Assembly (NCBI GenBank): GCA_019347895.1
Contig: JAHWKM010000009.1
Location: 1 to 46,913, forward strand
Reading direction: 5' to 3'
Source of the DNA: Candidatus Parcubacteria bacterium
GTDB lineage: Bacteria; Patescibacteriota; Saccharimonadia; Saccharimonadales; 2-12-FULL-41-12
DNA length: 46,913 nucleotides
This document shows positions 1 to 8,442 of the stretch, piece after piece. Position numbers and translations under genes: made by a program. Every line of letters begins with the position of its first letter. Position 1 is the stretch's first letter. The notes under the pieces were generated by a model. That model ran no database searches, was not told where the DNA came from, and was given only the letters and a program-made list of their open reading frames with translations.

Positions 1-1
1 G

Positions 2-184
2 TTGGAAAGCTATATCCTGGATTTTCCGCTGATAGATTTATATGATAGTGAAATTAGCGTGGAGATTATTGAAAAGCTGCGTGATAATAAAAAATTCGGC
101 TCGGTCGACGAGCTCATTGAGCAAATGAAAAAAGATGAAATGGAAGCTAGGAAGCGGTTTGGCTTAAAAGGGCCCGAGAACTAA
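2..184 (+). CDS. ribF: Riboflavin kinase/FAD synthetase, C-terminal end (partial)
   Basis: This is the last ~60 residues of a protein that begins before the window; the apparent TTG at position 2 is probably internal. The pattern of an LDF stretch, then [13 protein letters not shown], then [12 protein letters not shown] matches the conserved C-terminus of the flavokinase domain of bifunctional RibF, which makes FMN and FAD from riboflavin in the cytoplasm. The stop lies 3 bases before the next gene, so the two are probably cotranscribed. The catalytic parts are outside the window, so identity rests on the tail only. Confidence 0.7.
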   Translation: MESYILDFPLIDLYDSEISVEIIEKLRDNKKFGSVDELIEQMKKDEMEARKRFGLKGPEN

Positions 185-187
185 CTA

Positions 188-1708
188 ATGAAGCAAGATC
201 AGGCACTACATGTAATGCGCCGTGGCAAGTCAGTTTTTTTGACGGGGCCGGCTGGCAGTGGAAAAACTCACGTGCTCAACCGGTACATAAAAGATTTGAA
301 ACGCCAGAAAAAACAAGTGGCTATTACGGCCAGTACCGGCATCGCGGCTACCCATATCAATGGTACGACGATTCATTCCTGGTCGGGTCTAGGGATACGC
401 GAAGAACTCAGCAGCCGTGACAGGGCATGGTTATTAAGCAACTCACGTTTGAATAAACGCTATAACGCGACTGATGTGTTAATCATTGATGAAGTGTCAA
501 TGCTGCACGGCAAACGGTTGGACATGATCAATGAAGCTTGCAAGCTTTTGCGGAGCAATCCTGAGCCGTTTGGAGGCATGCAGTTAATTCTTACGGGCGA
601 TTTGTTCCAGCTGCCGCCGGTTAACAGAGATGGAAACCAGGAAGACTTTGTTCATAGTTCTGATGCCTGGAAAGAATTAGAGCCGACCATTTGCTATTTG
701 GCCGAACAGCATCGTCAGCGGGGCGGCGAGCTTTTAGATACCCTGGAAGCCATGCGAAAAAACGATTTGCGCCGCAAACATCTAAATTATCTGCAAGGCA
801 GACTCAATATAAAACCGGCTGACGACCTGATTCTTACCAGGCTATACGCGCATAATTTAGAAGTCGGACAGATAAATGACGAGCAGTTAGCACGCCTGCC
901 GGGAGAAACGCATACTTATACAATGGAAACAAAAGGTCGAAAAAAATTTATTGAGCAACTGCAAAAAAGTGTTTTAGCGCCGGAAGTTCTCGAGTTAAAA
1001 ATAGATGCCGAGGTAATGTTTGTAGCCAATAACTTTAATGCCAAATTTGCTAACGGAACACGCGGTAAAGTAGTAGATTTTGATAAAGAAACAGGCTTGC
1101 CGGTAGTTCAGCTGCAGCGCAGCAAAAGGCGGATAACCGTGGAACAGCATAGCTGGAGCAGGGAAGAGGACGGCAAGATTCGGGCTAGCGTCAGCCAGCT
1201 GCCGCTTAGGTTGGCATGGGCGATAACTATCCATAAAAGCCAAGGCATGAGCCTGGATAGCGCCCTAATTGATTTAAGCCGATCCTTTACTTATGGCATG
1301 GGTTATGTGGCGTTGAGCCGCGTTCGCTCAATAGAGGGCTTGTTTTTAACAGGGCTGAACGCCATGGCTCTTAAATTACATCCGGAAATTTTTGCCTACG
1401 ACGCCACACTGCGCCAGCTTTCCAGTGATCTAGCGGAGGAAATCGGCGAAGTTGCGGTTGAGGAAATAATTGAAGAAAAAATACAGTTTGATGACACGCT
1501 TTTTCAAAAATTGCGCGAGTGGCGGGCGGAGCGGGCGTCCAGCGAAGGCAAGCCGGCGTTTATAATTTTCCACGATAAAACCTTGCAGGAAATCGCCCAG
1601 GCCCAGCCTAAAAGTGAACAGGAGCTGCATGCTATTAATGGTATCGGTCCAAAAAAATTTGCGGCTTACGGCGAGGGCATTTTGGCGATAACAAGCAATA
1701 AACAATAA
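188..1708 (+). CDS. PIF1-like/RecD-like superfamily 1 DNA helicase with C-terminal HRDC-like domain
   Basis: A 506-residue ATP-dependent DNA helicase, probably 5'-3' and acting in replication or repair. Walker A GPAGSGKT is at residues 20-27, Walker B LIIDEVSM near 98-105, motif III GDLFQLPP near 137-144, an arginine-bearing EQHRQ stretch near 175, and the C-terminal helicase motif ITIHKSQGMS followed by YVALSRVRS. The last ~70 residues (FQKLREWRAERA to the GIGPKKFAAYG turn) look like an HRDC nucleic-acid-binding domain. PIF1-like proteins with an HRDC-type tail are known in bacteria. It starts 3 bases after the ribF stop and meets a convergent gene one base past its own stop. Which PIF1 subfamily it belongs to is not decided here. 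Confidence 0.88.
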   Translation: MKQDQALHVMRRGKSVFLTGPAGSGKTHVLNRYIKDLKRQKKQVAITASTGIAATHINGTTIHSWSGLGIREELSSRDRAWLLSNSRLNKRYNATDVLIIDEVSMLHGKRLDMINEACKLLRSNPEPFGGMQLILTGDLFQLPPVNRDGNQEDFVHSSDAWKELEPTICYLAEQHRQRGGELLDTLEAMRKNDLRRKHLNYLQGRLNIKPADDLILTRLYAHNLEVGQINDEQLARLPGETHTYTMETKGRKKFIEQLQKSVLAPEVLELKIDAEVMFVANNFNAKFANGTRGKVVDFDKETGLPVVQLQRSKRRITVEQHSWSREEDGKIRASVSQLPLRLAWAITIHKSQGMSLDSALIDLSRSFTYGMGYVALSRVRSIEGLFLTGLNAMALKLHPEIFAYDATLRQLSSDLAEEIGEVAVEEIIEEKIQFDDTLFQKLREWRAERASSEGKPAFIIFHDKTLQEIAQAQPKSEQELHAINGIGPKKFAAYGEGILAITSNKQ

Positions 1709-1709
1709 A

Positions 1710-2186
1710 TTACCAGTAAAGAGAGAGCCTGGAGCTGCACTCCGGCCACGCCTTCCAGCCCTGGATGTCTTTGAGCTTCTGGGCGCGGAATATTTGCTCT
1801 GATTTTGAGGCATGATGGGGTAATCCGCTCCCGCCTACCACTTGCCAGCTCGATAATTTAAATTGCAAGCCGCCGTAATACCCATTGCCGGTATTTATGC
1901 TCCAATCTCCGCCGGATTCACACCCGGCCAGCTGGTCCCATACACCCGCGTAACCATCTCTATCAGGGATATTTTCCTCCTCAGAAGAATTATACGGGGG
2001 TAGTGTGGCGATTGTTCGAGTAGCCGAGGAGCTTACGATATATCCTTTCTCGGTGGGTTTTATATAATCATCCGCCGAGGCCAAAGACCCTATACGGGCT
2101 CCCACGGCACCTACGACCAGAAACCAAACAATATAAAATGCTCCGATTTTAACTATTATTGTTCGTAATGCTTTATCTCTCAGCAT
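1710..2186 (-). CDS. Resuscitation-promoting factor-like transglycosylase
   Basis: A 158-residue secreted or membrane-anchored protein. Residues ~8-30 form one hydrophobic segment (signal peptide or anchor). Residues ~80-158 match the Rpf fold: WDQLAGCESGGDWSINTG, then GYYGGLQF, SSWQVVGG and a late Cys-containing end. In Rpf the glutamate of the CESGG motif is catalytic and the enzyme cleaves peptidoglycan glycan strands; the glutamate is present here. Rpf-type hydrolases are typical of Actinobacteria and also occur in Saccharibacteria. It converges on the helicase gene with one base between stops. Likely role: remodelling of its own wall or of a host's wall. Confidence 0.85.
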   Translation of the reverse strand: MLRDKALRTIIVKIGAFYIVWFLVVGAVGARIGSLASADDYIKPTEKGYIVSSSATRTIATLPPYNSSEEENIPDRDGYAGVWDQLAGCESGGDWSINTGNGYYGGLQFKLSSWQVVGGSGLPHHASKSEQIFRAQKLKDIQGWKAWPECSSRLSLYW

Positions 2187-2248
2187 GCCAACAATTTTAG
2201 TGAAAATTTATAATCCTTTCGCCTTATGGTTAATGAGAGCTTGAGACA

Positions 2249-2320
2249 TGTTCTTCTAATGAAGAACCAAATTGTTACTTTTGTTTCGTCAAAAGTAACC
2301 AAAACCGATCGGGCGTTCTA
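2249..2320 (+). repeat. Partial R2-type end (two tandem hairpins)
   Basis: Two successive perfect hairpins, GTTCTTC/GAAGAAC and GTTACTTTTG/CAAAAGTAAC, are followed by a GGGCG-containing stretch. The same tandem-hairpin arrangement starts the complete R2 repeats elsewhere in the window, so this appears to be a truncated copy. It separates the rpf-like gene from the glutaredoxin. Confidence 0.5.
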
Positions 2321-2387
2321 CCTAACATAACTGGGAAAATGATTCTAAAAATGCTAGGCTTTGGGGAGGAATGTTTAAATTTTAATC

Positions 2388-2684
2388 ATGATAAAGCTTT
2401 ATCAGGCGGAATGGTGTCCTCATTCACATAAGATCCGGCAGCGGCTTACCGAACTTGGCGTGCCGTTTATTGCGATGCAAGTTTCAGTAGACCGCGAGCA
2501 GCGAGCAGAGCTGAAGCAGGTAAGCGGGCAAGACACTATACCGGCTGTCGTGCTGGAAGACGGCACTGTCCTGAGCGGCAAAGACGAAACAATCTTGAGC
2601 AAACTCAACGAAATTTACCCGGAACCGCCAGAAGCGGCCGAACACAAAGAAAAAGATAAAAAGAACTACCCCTTCGGTGGCTAA
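2388..2684 (+). CDS. Glutaredoxin-like protein
   Basis: A 98-residue thioredoxin-fold protein. IKLYQAEWCPHSHKIRQRL carries the active-site motif CPHS at residues 10-13 (one redox cysteine, monothiol-like, versus CPYC in classical glutaredoxins). TIPAVVLEDG supplies the cis-proline near residue 52, and GKDETILSKLNE resembles the C-terminal helix of glutaredoxin/GST N-terminal domains. The tail is charged (EHKEKDKKN). Likely role: thiol-disulfide exchange in the cytoplasm. A GGGGAGG stretch at 2363-2369 is 18 bases upstream, farther than a normal ribosome site. It stands alone between repeats. Confidence 0.8.
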   Translation: MIKLYQAEWCPHSHKIRQRLTELGVPFIAMQVSVDREQRAELKQVSGQDTIPAVVLEDGTVLSGKDETILSKLNEIYPEPPEAAEHKEKDKKNYPFGG

Positions 2685-2716
2685 GAACCAGAGCAGTCTT
2701 TTTTTTATAAAAAAGT

Positions 2717-2968
2717 AATGACATTTCGGCGGTACTTCGTACCTACCCCGACCTACTTTCTTGTGTTGACAAGAAAGTAGGCAAAGAAACAACAGCAGGT
2801 TGCCAAACGCGACTGCCTTGAGATACCAGACTGGCTGGTTAGGCAAAAAACGTCCCTTCGGGGCCGGTCTTCGAATTTATATTTAATATAAGATGATTCT
2901 CAGACTAGCTTTTGCCTAAGCCATTCCAACCGGCCTGATTCAAACCAATCGGTTTAGCAAATGCTGAG
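2717..2968 (+). repeat. R1 structured repeat, copy a
   Basis: An intergenic element shared with 10993-11230 (-), 27924-28166 (-) and 30669-30910 (+). Order: short hairpin CGGTAC-TTC-GTACC, terminal hairpin CTTTCTTGTG/CAAGAAAG, the conserved GAGATACCAG segment, then a nested palindrome with outer arms AGGCAAAA and TTTTGCCT, and an ACCAATCGGTTT end. In the other copies the arms read GAAGCAAAA/TTTTGCTTC, so both sides changed together. The structure is therefore under constraint. Together with R2a it brackets the gene at 3114-3524. Confidence 0.75.
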
Positions 2969-3113
2969 AAAAAATAAGTTAGGATTCATCGATAACAAAT
3001 CCTAGTTTTAGCGTTAAAACTAGGATGAGCCCCAAAAGAAACAACTATAAAACCCCCCTTAAAAACCGTGTTCTCCGTAGCTTCAAGCGAAGAAGAATGC
3101 TATCCTTCTCGTC

Positions 3114-3524
3114 ATGAAGGCTTATCAAGCAAAAAACCAAAAACTGCCAGGTACTTCATATAGAGAAATAGAGCCACGGGCCAGGCATCTTTATAATATC
3201 GAACGAAAAAGGACTAAGCGCAATGCTTACATTCGCTCGGCATTTTTCAAAAATGACAAAATATTTTTAACACGTTTTTGGAATCATTTGTCACAAAAGA
3301 GGCAACGCGACCGCAAGCGGCGACTAAAGTATTTTCCTTGCGGGCTGGAGCTTGTTAGACACTCAAGGATTGAACCAGTATCAAAAGAGAATCCTAACAA
3401 AAGAAGCGAGATACTGCATCGATTTGTTGGAATTACTCCAGATAAGGAAATTTTCTTTGTTCAAATTATTGAAGATAAAAAGTCTGGAAACAAGTATTTA
3501 ATTTCCATATTTCCAGCGGGATAA
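3114..3524 (+). CDS. Hypothetical protein with a possible BECR-type nuclease-like C-terminus
   Basis: A 136-residue basic protein (many K/R before residue 75). The C-terminal part, RHSRIEPVSKENPNKRSE then HRFVGIT, FFVQIIEDKKSGNKY and ISIFPA, resembles compact BECR-fold (RelE/barnase/colicin-like) nuclease-type domains. This is a visual impression, not a search. The ATG follows an extended -10 box TGCTATCCT (3098-3106) by 7 bases, so the transcript should start at or next to the AUG. It is the only gene between R1a and R2a and has no partner antitoxin visible. A 16-base perfect palindrome lies just after the stop. Confidence 0.6.
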   Translation: MKAYQAKNQKLPGTSYREIEPRARHLYNIERKRTKRNAYIRSAFFKNDKIFLTRFWNHLSQKRQRDRKRRLKYFPCGLELVRHSRIEPVSKENPNKRSEILHRFVGITPDKEIFFVQIIEDKKSGNKYLISIFPAG

Positions 3525-3542
3525 AAAAAGGCCTCCCGCAAG

Positions 3543-3558
3543 TGTAGTTTATAAACTA
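3543..3558. terminator. Perfect palindrome after the lone gene
   Basis: GTAGTTTATAAACTAC is a perfect 16-base palindrome 19 bases after the stop at 3524. It could act as a hairpin end for the transcript, but no T-run follows, so a terminator role is uncertain. Confidence 0.3.
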
Positions 3559-3727
3559 CGCGCCGAAGGTCTTAATTCAAATATAGCAAAAAGAAAGAAA
3601 TAAATCAATATTTGAAGCGGCTAAAGTCATTTCGCACGGCTTAACAGACTTGCAGCGAGATACTTTTCCCAGCAGTAGCAAAAGAATGTAAAAGATGATT
3701 TTTATTAAAATACTTCTTATTTAGAAA

Positions 3728-4052
3728 GTTATTTCACCGCTATTTCATAGCTGGAGGTGTTCTTTCAAGAAGAACCAAGACAAGTTCTTTCAATAAAGAA
3801 TCAAATTCATTCTTTTGTACCGACAAAAGAATGCAAAAACTCTTGGGCGTCGAGCCATCGTTATTGATCTCATTGTCAAAAAGCACAATGCTCGGCAAAC
3901 TCACCCCGCCTTAATTAATTCAATAGAAATAGAGGGCGGGGCTTAACACTGCCTCGCTAGTAATTGTGCTTTTGACATTCGCTAATCAGGACGGCTCTCT
4001 ATGCCCAAACCCAATAAGCAGAATCGAAAAACCTTATTTTCCGATGATTGAT
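3728..4052 (+). repeat. R2 structured repeat, copy a
   Basis: Related to 10249-10488 (-), 26899-27200 (+) and 30971-31221 (-). It opens with tandem hairpins (GTTCTT-, TTCTTT- and CATTCTTTTGT-type arms), then a conserved CTCTTGGGCGTCGA block. A nested palindrome follows with outer arms TTGTCAAAAAGCACAAT and ATTGTGCTTTTGACA and inner arms CCCCGCC/GGCGGGG. It ends with CAGGACGGCTCTCTATGCCC. In copy c the outer arms read TTGTCAAAAACAACAAT and ATTGTTGTTTTGACA, which are matched changes. It precedes the restriction-modification island. Confidence 0.75.
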
Positions 4053-4150
4053 AGAGCCAAACCAACCAACCCAAACTAGACCCGCCCGCTAGTACAACCC
4101 AAGTAACTACTGGGAAAACCCCTTAAAAAATGCTATTCTATCTCTAAACT

Positions 4151-6883
4151 ATGTCTTTACCTTTGAATGAAATTCGTGCTCGTTCTGCTGCTTTTGCTGA
4201 AAGGTGGAAGGGTGTATCAAGCGAACAAGGTGAGAGGCAGTCTTTTTGGAATGAATTTTTTGAAATTTACGGTACTGATCGAAAAAGCGTGGCCATTTTT
4301 GAGAGTGCTGTTAATAGATTAGGAAGAGCGCAAGGCTTTATTGATCTTTTCTGGCCAGGCTTAGTAATAGTAGAGCACAAAAGTCTTGGTAAGCCTCTTG
4401 ACGCTGCTTTTGATCAAGCGGCTGATTATGCTTCTTTTTTACCCCCTAAAGACCATCCGAGATATATCATAACCTCTGATTTTCATAGCATTAGATTGTA
4501 TGATTTGTCCGCCAAAGACGGCCCTAAACATTGGGAAATTAATCTAGAAGAATTGCCTAAAAAAGCCGATATGTTTAGTTTCTTAGGTGGCTACAAAAAA
4601 CAAGAAATTATTGAAGAAGATCCCGTTAACCGTAAGGCAGCCGAGAGGTTTGCCGAGCTTCATGACCAACTTAAGTCTACTGGCTACTCGGGGCATGAGT
4701 TAGAAGTTTTGTTAGTGCGTATTTTATTTTGCTTATTTGCTGAAGACAGTGGAATTTTTGAAAGAAATCAATTCCACGATCTCATATATAACGGCACAGA
4801 TATCTACGGTAATAACCTTGGCCCCCATCTTATGCAGCTGTTTGATGTGCTTAATAAGCCCAAAGACAAAAGGCAGTCAAATCTTGATGAAAATTTAAAT
4901 AAATTCCCCTATATAAATGGCAAACTTTTTGAAGAACGCATAGCTACCCCAACATTTGATTATAAAATGCGAGATTGGCTACTTGAAACAGCGCATAAAC
5001 TTGATTGGAGTAGCATTAGTCCGGCTATTTTTGGGGCTATGTTCCAGGGTGTTATGGAGCCAAAACAACGACGCAGTCTTGGAGCTCACTACACAAGCGA
5101 ACAAAACATTATGAAGGTAATCAAGCCATTATTCTTAGATGATTTATGGAAAGAATTTGAGAATGTAAAGGATAACCGTTCAGAACTTTTAGCTTTTCAT
5201 GATAAAATATCATGCCTTAAGTTTTTAGATCCGGCTTGCGGATGTGGTAATTTTCTAGTTGTTTCATATAAAGAGCTAAGGCGATTGGAGCTAGAAATTA
5301 TTAAAATCACTTGCTCTGTTCCAGGCATTGAAATGAAAGGTCTCAAAGTTAGTTTAAAATCTCTTACAAAATGCAACGTAGACCAATTTTACGGAATCGA
5401 AATAGAAGAATTTCCAGCACAAATTGCCCAGGTAGCATTATGGCTTACTGACGTGCAAATGAACAATGAAGCCGCCGATTATTTCGGTAAGCCTTTAGTT
5501 AGGCTTCCGCTACTGAACTCCGCAACCATTATTAATGAAAATGCGCTAGAAGCGGATTGGCACGAGTTAGTTAAACCAAGTCAGCTAGATTATTTATTTG
5601 GAAATCCTCCGTTTAGCGGTGGCAAGCAAATGAATCAAGATCAAAGAGACCAAATTGTCGAGCTTTTTCCTAAAGGCAGCGGGGCAGGAGTATTGGACTT
5701 TGTGGCTGGCTGGTATGTCAAAGCCATAGATTATATAAAAGACACACAGATAAAAGTTGCATTCGTATCAACCAACTCTATAACTCAGGGCGAGCAGGTC
5801 AGTATCTTATGGCAATACCTATTAGATAAAGGGGCAAAAATCAACTTTGCACATCGCACTTTCCGTTGGAATAACGAAGCAAGCGGCAAAGCCGCTGTTT
5901 ACTGCGTCATAATTGGCTTTTGGCTAAAGAATGAAATCGACAAAACTCTATACGATTATGCAGAAGTCAACGGTGAACCGCATGGCACAATCGTAAAAAA
6001 CCTCAATCCATATCTTATAGATGGTCCAAATGTCATTATTAAAAAAAGAACAAACCCTATGTGCAATGTTCCAAAAATGCAGTTCGGCAATATGCCTCTC
6101 GATGGTGGGTATTTACTTTTGACGACAAAAGAAAAAAGTGCATTCATAGAATCTGAGCCTTTGGCAAAAGACTATATAAAGAAATTTATTGGCGCTAAAG
6201 AGTTTCTAAACAGACAAACAAAATGGTGCCTTTGGCTTATTGGTACTACTCCAGATCAACTTCACAAAATGCCTCAAGTGCTGAAGCGCGTGGAAGAAGT
6301 TAAGAAGTTTAGATTATCAAGTAAGGCTCTTTCAACCCAAAAGTTTGCATCTTCACCGGCCCTCTTCAGAGATCGTAATTGGCCGGATAGCTCAATAGTA
6401 GTTCCTAGGGTTTCTTCTGAAAACCGACGCTACATACCTATGGGCTTCTTTGATAAAAATTCCATCGTAGGCGACACCTGCATGAGTATTCCAAACGGTA
6501 ACATGTTTCATTTCGGAGTCTTAGAAAGCGAAATGCATATGACTTGGATGCGTTATGTAGCTGGCAGGCTAGAAAGCCGCTATCGTTATTCTAAAGATAT
6601 TGTTTACAATAATTTTCCTTGGCCCAAAGCGAGCTCAGAGGAACAAAAAACTATAGAACAAGCCGCTCAAAATGTTTTAAGTATTCGAGAGAAATATCCG
6701 GATAGCTCATTAGCTCATCTTTATGGTCCGCTAACCATGCCGCCAGATTTATTCAAAGCTCATCAGACTTTGGACCAAGCCGTGGATAAACTATATAGAA
6801 AAGAGAAATTCATAGACGAAAAAGACCGCATGCAATTTCTTTTGAAAAATTATCAGGAATTAACAAAATCGAGAAAATTATGA
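4151..6883 (+). CDS. MmeI-like single-chain type IIL restriction endonuclease/DNA adenine methyltransferase
   Basis: A 910-residue enzyme matching the MmeI plan: nuclease, helical spacer, methylase, specificity domain. The nuclease motif is D65-X9-E75-H-K77, the D-X9-EXK spacing of MmeI. Methylase motif I is LDPACGCGNF (359-368) and motif IV is NPPF (485-488), typical of N6-adenine methylation. The last ~330 residues should hold the target recognition and C-terminal domains. In this family one protein both cuts and protects by hemimethylation, so it works without a partner. It is followed after 27 bases by the ParB-like/REase gene. An extended -10 TGCTATTCT at 4131-4139 ends 11 bases before the ATG, leaving a very short leader and no ribosome site. 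Confidence 0.9.
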   Translation: MSLPLNEIRARSAAFAERWKGVSSEQGERQSFWNEFFEIYGTDRKSVAIFESAVNRLGRAQGFIDLFWPGLVIVEHKSLGKPLDAAFDQAADYASFLPPKDHPRYIITSDFHSIRLYDLSAKDGPKHWEINLEELPKKADMFSFLGGYKKQEIIEEDPVNRKAAERFAELHDQLKSTGYSGHELEVLLVRILFCLFAEDSGIFERNQFHDLIYNGTDIYGNNLGPHLMQLFDVLNKPKDKRQSNLDENLNKFPYINGKLFEERIATPTFDYKMRDWLLETAHKLDWSSISPAIFGAMFQGVMEPKQRRSLGAHYTSEQNIMKVIKPLFLDDLWKEFENVKDNRSELLAFHDKISCLKFLDPACGCGNFLVVSYKELRRLELEIIKITCSVPGIEMKGLKVSLKSLTKCNVDQFYGIEIEEFPAQIAQVALWLTDVQMNNEAADYFGKPLVRLPLLNSATIINENALEADWHELVKPSQLDYLFGNPPFSGGKQMNQDQRDQIVELFPKGSGAGVLDFVAGWYVKAIDYIKDTQIKVAFVSTNSITQGEQVSILWQYLLDKGAKINFAHRTFRWNNEASGKAAVYCVIIGFWLKNEIDKTLYDYAEVNGEPHGTIVKNLNPYLIDGPNVIIKKRTNPMCNVPKMQFGNMPLDGGYLLLTTKEKSAFIESEPLAKDYIKKFIGAKEFLNRQTKWCLWLIGTTPDQLHKMPQVLKRVEEVKKFRLSSKALSTQKFASSPALFRDRNWPDSSIVVPRVSSENRRYIPMGFFDKNSIVGDTCMSIPNGNMFHFGVLESEMHMTWMRYVAGRLESRYRYSKDIVYNNFPWPKASSEEQKTIEQAAQNVLSIREKYPDSSLAHLYGPLTMPPDLFKAHQTLDQAVDKLYRKEKFIDEKDRMQFLLKNYQELTKSRKL

Positions 6884-6910
6884 AAGAAATAGATAATGAA
6901 AGGAATATTG

Positions 6911-8380
6911 ATGAGTAAGCCAAGGAAATGGGTGCACAGGACCATTAATGCTAATCGCTTAAATCTAGATTTACACAACCCACGCTTGCCAAAGTACGTA
7001 AAAGAGCATAAAGATGAGAACATTATTCGTAACCATTTATTAGCTAAAACTGAAGTAATGAGAATAGCTCGCAGCATAGCAAATAATGGTTATCACAAAA
7101 CAGCTGTTAGTATTGTTATAAATGAAGGTCGAAACTTCGTCGTGCTTGATGGAAACCGACGACTAGCAGCGTGCCAAGTTTTACTTAAACCAAGTCTTGC
7201 CTCAAATCCTAGAGATCAAAAAGAGCTTAAGGAACTAGCAAAAAGCTTGAACATAGATGAGCTAAAAAGAATTAGGATTGCCGTTGCACCTTCGCGTAAA
7301 GAAGCAAATAAAGAAATATGGGATATCCATGTAAGTAAATTGTTAAGACCGTGGGAAAGGCTAGAACGAATCAGAATGTACGGAGAGCTAATTGAAACGG
7401 GGGAATATACAGTTCCCGCTGCTGCTAAAGCCTACAATGTACCGCTCGCTACGTTTAAGGAGGAGCTCCAGACACTTTTCTTTTATGAAAAAATTGCTGA
7501 AGCAAAAGAGCTAGATGAAGATGACACAAATTTAAGAAAAACATTTAACATGATTGAAAGAATCCTATTGAGTACCAACGGTAAAAATATACTAGAGTAT
7601 TCAATCGATGAAACAGGTAATATTATAGCCAAAAATAAAAAACAGTTTGACTCCACATTTAAACAACTTTTGCCTTATGTCGGCGGAGACAATAAACTAA
7701 AAGCCCAAATTACTCAAGATGAACTTGTAGACGAGGTTTATAGTAAAATTGCTCCAAAAAAATTTCCTCCAAAAAAGAAGCTCCCTCCCAAAAAGACTCA
7801 AGATAAGTCAACAAAACCCAATAAGCCAAAAAGCCCTGATCAAAGCGATGGAAATTTTCCATTGAAGGTTGTCAATGGGGACGAAAGAATATTTAATATT
7901 CAGACCAACCAGGAAGCCATATTAATTATTCGTGCGATTGCAAGCAGGTTCCACGCAGTTGTAAGCAAGCTAAAAAACGCGCAACGTAGATCATCAAAAA
8001 CACATTTATTAGTAAACGACGAATATGACGTCCAGTACCTTCTCGAGGCGATTCTAGAACTTTTCTTTAAAAATGTTCGTCCGGAAGAGTGGACTCCTTC
8101 TTACTTAGGTGGATCTAGTAGAGTAGATTTTCTACTTTCAGAATTTCAAATTGTGATCGAGGTTAAGCTCGTAAGTGACAAATTAAAAGATAAAGAGCTA
8201 GGTAAGCAACTTATGGAAGATATCTTGCATTACAATGTTATGTCTGAATGCAAAACTCTCATTTGTTTTATTTATAATCCAGACGGCAAATTAAAAAACC
8301 CCAGTGTAATAAAAGCTGATTTAGAGAAAAAGACGGTTACTGACATTGATGATGTCATTGCCCTTATAGAGCCTCATTGA
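6911..8380 (+). CDS. ParB-like domain fused to a DpnII/MboI-type PD-(D/E)XK nuclease
   Basis: A 489-residue protein. The start at 6911 is chosen over ATG 6896 because AAAGGA (6899-6904) lies 6 bases before it. The N-terminal part has the ParB/Srx-like signature VVLDGNRRLAACQ (DGNRRLAA at 80-87), and helices around 155-195 resemble a helix-turn-helix. A Lys/Pro-rich linker lies near 285-320. The C-terminal domain carries D406-X10-E417-V-K419 followed by KELGKQLMEDILHY, the layout of the DpnII/MboI-like restriction domain. The D12 methylase follows after 62 bases, so this is probably the cutting subunit of a second restriction-modification system. A ParB-like module on such a nuclease is unusual. 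Specificity is unknown. Confidence 0.75.
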   Translation: MSKPRKWVHRTINANRLNLDLHNPRLPKYVKEHKDENIIRNHLLAKTEVMRIARSIANNGYHKTAVSIVINEGRNFVVLDGNRRLAACQVLLKPSLASNPRDQKELKELAKSLNIDELKRIRIAVAPSRKEANKEIWDIHVSKLLRPWERLERIRMYGELIETGEYTVPAAAKAYNVPLATFKEELQTLFFYEKIAEAKELDEDDTNLRKTFNMIERILLSTNGKNILEYSIDETGNIIAKNKKQFDSTFKQLLPYVGGDNKLKAQITQDELVDEVYSKIAPKKFPPKKKLPPKKTQDKSTKPNKPKSPDQSDGNFPLKVVNGDERIFNIQTNQEAILIIRAIASRFHAVVSKLKNAQRRSSKTHLLVNDEYDVQYLLEAILELFFKNVRPEEWTPSYLGGSSRVDFLLSEFQIVIEVKLVSDKLKDKELGKQLMEDILHYNVMSECKTLICFIYNPDGKLKNPSVIKADLEKKTVTDIDDVIALIEPH

Positions 8381-8442
8381 TTTAATTATTAAATTATAAT
8401 TTTTAAGAAGTCGTCGAGTTTGTTATCATACACTTGACGATT

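Noticed and set aside
1430-1813. Antisense frames over the helicase and similar long frames opposite topA, der and the response regulator
   Set aside because: They are shadows of well-supported genes, with no family motifs, promoters or ribosome sites.
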